Assembly: GCA_013152045.1 (NCBI GenBank)
Contig: JAADGZ010000105.1
Location: forward strand, 1 to 7,315
Source: Gammaproteobacteria bacterium
GTDB lineage: Bacteria; Pseudomonadota; Gammaproteobacteria; UBA6429; Thiohalophilaceae
DNA: 7,315 nt
Direction of reading: 5' to 3'
This document shows, in pieces, positions 6,654 through 7,315 of the stretch (positions are counted from its first letter, which is position 1; every line of letters starts with the position of its first letter). The translations under genes were made by a program, and so were the position numbers. Under the pieces are notes generated by a model. The model saw nothing but the letters and a program-made list of their open reading frames with translations, did not search any database and had not been told where the DNA came from.

Positions 6654-6733
6654 GTAGGTTGGGTTGAATAAAATGAAGCCCAACAATCTGGACTGATTTT
6701 CTGTTGGGCTTCATTTTATTCAACCCAACCTAC
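6654..6733. repeat. Perfect 32-bp inverted repeat, REPIN-like paired palindrome
   Basis: The left arm (6654-6685), starting GTAGGTTGGGTTGAATAAAA and ending GCCCAACA, is the exact reverse complement of the right arm (6702-6733). The 16-base loop is ATCTGGACTGATTTTC. Each arm can also fold by itself: GTTGGGTT (6658-6665) with AAGCCCAAC (6676-6684), with one G-U pair. This gives two REP-type hairpins in opposite orientation, the layout of a REPIN. From memory, the GTAGGTTGGGTT...CCCAACA sequence resembles intergenic repeats scattered in many proteobacterial genomes. It lies 9 bases after the stop at 6644 and 16 bases before the stop at 6750, between convergent genes. It could help end transcription both ways, but neither side has a T-run. 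Confidence 0.9.
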
Positions 6734-6749
6734 GGAATTGTAATCCCAC

Positions 6750-7315
6750 TCAATGCCAGAGGCCGTTAATATGCCAGCGTGGCGGCCGTTGTGCGGAATG
6801 TTCGAGAAAGGCGTCAGGCATAAAACCACGGGCTGGTAAATTCATGCTTGCAACTGCGCTATCATGACGCAGTTCCATCAGCCGGCGCACCCGTTCGTCG
6901 GTGGGCGGATGCGTGCGCAATAAGGAAGGATCGGGAATGCGCCGTCCGGGCAGAAAAATACGTTCCATAAACGATCCCTGTTGGCGCTCGATTTTCAACA
7001 GCGCTCGTGCCAGTCCTTCCGGATCACCGGTGAGGCGGGCAGCATTGAGATCGGCATCGTATTCCCGGGTGCGGGATAGACCCAGTTGTGCCAGAGCACT
7101 CAGGCTGGGTGCAAAAATCAGGATCAGAATAGCCATCCAGTTGATACTGACGGCAGAGAAAATAATCAGTGGCAGGTTGAGCAGCAATAACAACTGGCCA
7201 AACAGGGATAACATGCTGGTCAGGCGACTGAACATATCCGCAATGCCCATCACCCACATATCGTTGTTTTGAATGTGACTAATCTCGTGCGCCAGTACGC
7301 CAATCGTCTCCCGTG
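6750..7315 (-). CDS. HtpX-like M48 zinc metalloprotease (N-terminus beyond the window)
   Basis: The minus-strand frame is open to the right edge; the first whole codon is at 7313-7311, giving 187 residues. It starts RETIGVLAHEISHIQNND, containing the zinc-binding HEXXH motif as HEISH. Two hydrophobic segments follow (MLSLFGQLLLLLNLPLIIF and WMAILILIFAPSLSALAQL). Then comes SRTREYDADLNAARLTG, whose Glu is the expected third zinc ligand, then PSLLRTHPPTDERVRRLMEL, the conserved THPP segment near the C-terminus of M48 proteins. HtpX-type enzymes are inner-membrane proteases that degrade damaged membrane proteins. This one differs noticeably from E. coli HtpX around the membrane segments, so it may be a paralogue and I give no symbol. 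The missing part should hold the first membrane helices. The ATG at 7259 is internal, downstream of HEXXH, and cannot be the true start. It ends 16 bases from the inverted repeat and converges with the unknown helical gene. Confidence 0.92.
   Translation of the reverse strand, partial: RETIGVLAHEISHIQNNDMWVMGIADMFSRLTSMLSLFGQLLLLLNLPLIIFSAVSINWMAILILIFAPSLSALAQLGLSRTREYDADLNAARLTGDPEGLARALLKIERQQGSFMERIFLPGRRIPDPSLLRTHPPTDERVRRLMELRHDSAVASMNLPARGFMPDAFLEHSAQRPPRWHINGLWH

Noticed and set aside
6054..6686. Long minus-strand open frame (210 codons) opposite the helical protein gene
   Set aside because: It lies antisense to a better coding frame, starts inside the inverted repeat and its translation has no family-like pattern.
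6750..7259. Taking ATG 7259 as the start of the M48 protease gene
   Set aside because: The frame remains open to the right edge, and the HEISH zinc site lies upstream of that ATG, so the true start is outside the window.
1..7315. CRISPR array, tRNA, rRNA, complete insertion sequence or phage genes
   Set aside because: No regularly spaced repeats, tRNA cloverleaf, rRNA core sequence, transposase or phage-type proteins were seen in reading both strands.

Overview
The window looks like chromosomal DNA of a gammaproteobacterium of moderate G+C content. The evidence is a feoA-feoB-feoC operon with a FeoC-type small Cys protein (a family best known from Gammaproteobacteria), a Fur-like operator, and an inverted repeat of the GTAGGTTGGGTT type. 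I cannot name a genus.

Layout. (1) Positions 1-2750, minus strand: a ferrous iron uptake operon, feoA, feoB and feoC. The genes overlap by 1 and 4 bases, and feoC runs off the left edge after 61 codons. A promoter with a perfect TATAAT and an overlapping Fur-box-like site lies just upstream of feoA. (2) Positions 2751-3028: the divergent intergenic region, which also carries a 12-bp perfect inverted repeat. (3) Positions 3029-4330, plus strand: a 433-residue MgtC/DUF4010-type membrane protein starting at TTG behind a strong Shine-Dalgarno site. (4) Positions 4375-5692, minus strand: an A+T-richer AAA ATPase/DUF4143 gene broken into two frames by a 7-bp tandem duplication. Removing one copy restores a single 436-codon frame. 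(5) Positions 5693-5963: an intergenic stretch with two abutting hairpins. (6) Positions 5964-6644 (possible earlier start 5919), plus strand: a soluble, helical protein of unknown function. (7) Positions 6654-6733: a perfect 32-bp inverted repeat with a 16-nt loop, between convergent genes. (8) Positions 6750-7315, minus strand: the C-terminal part of an HtpX-like M48 zinc metalloprotease whose N-terminus is beyond the right edge.

How the genes work together. Only feoABC is a clear functional unit: FeoB moves Fe(II) across the inner membrane, FeoA and FeoC are small partners, and expression is probably repressed by Fur when iron is replete. The DUF4010 protein is divergent from feo and could share metal-related control, but nothing in the sequence proves it. 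The ATPase looks like a laterally acquired, recently inactivated accessory gene. The last two genes converge on the inverted repeat and show no evident link to iron.

No complete new system is visible. The observations most worth following up are the 7-bp duplication, the paired-repeat element at 6654-6733, the unidentified 226-residue protein with its structured leader, and the 12-bp inverted repeat upstream of the DUF4010 gene.
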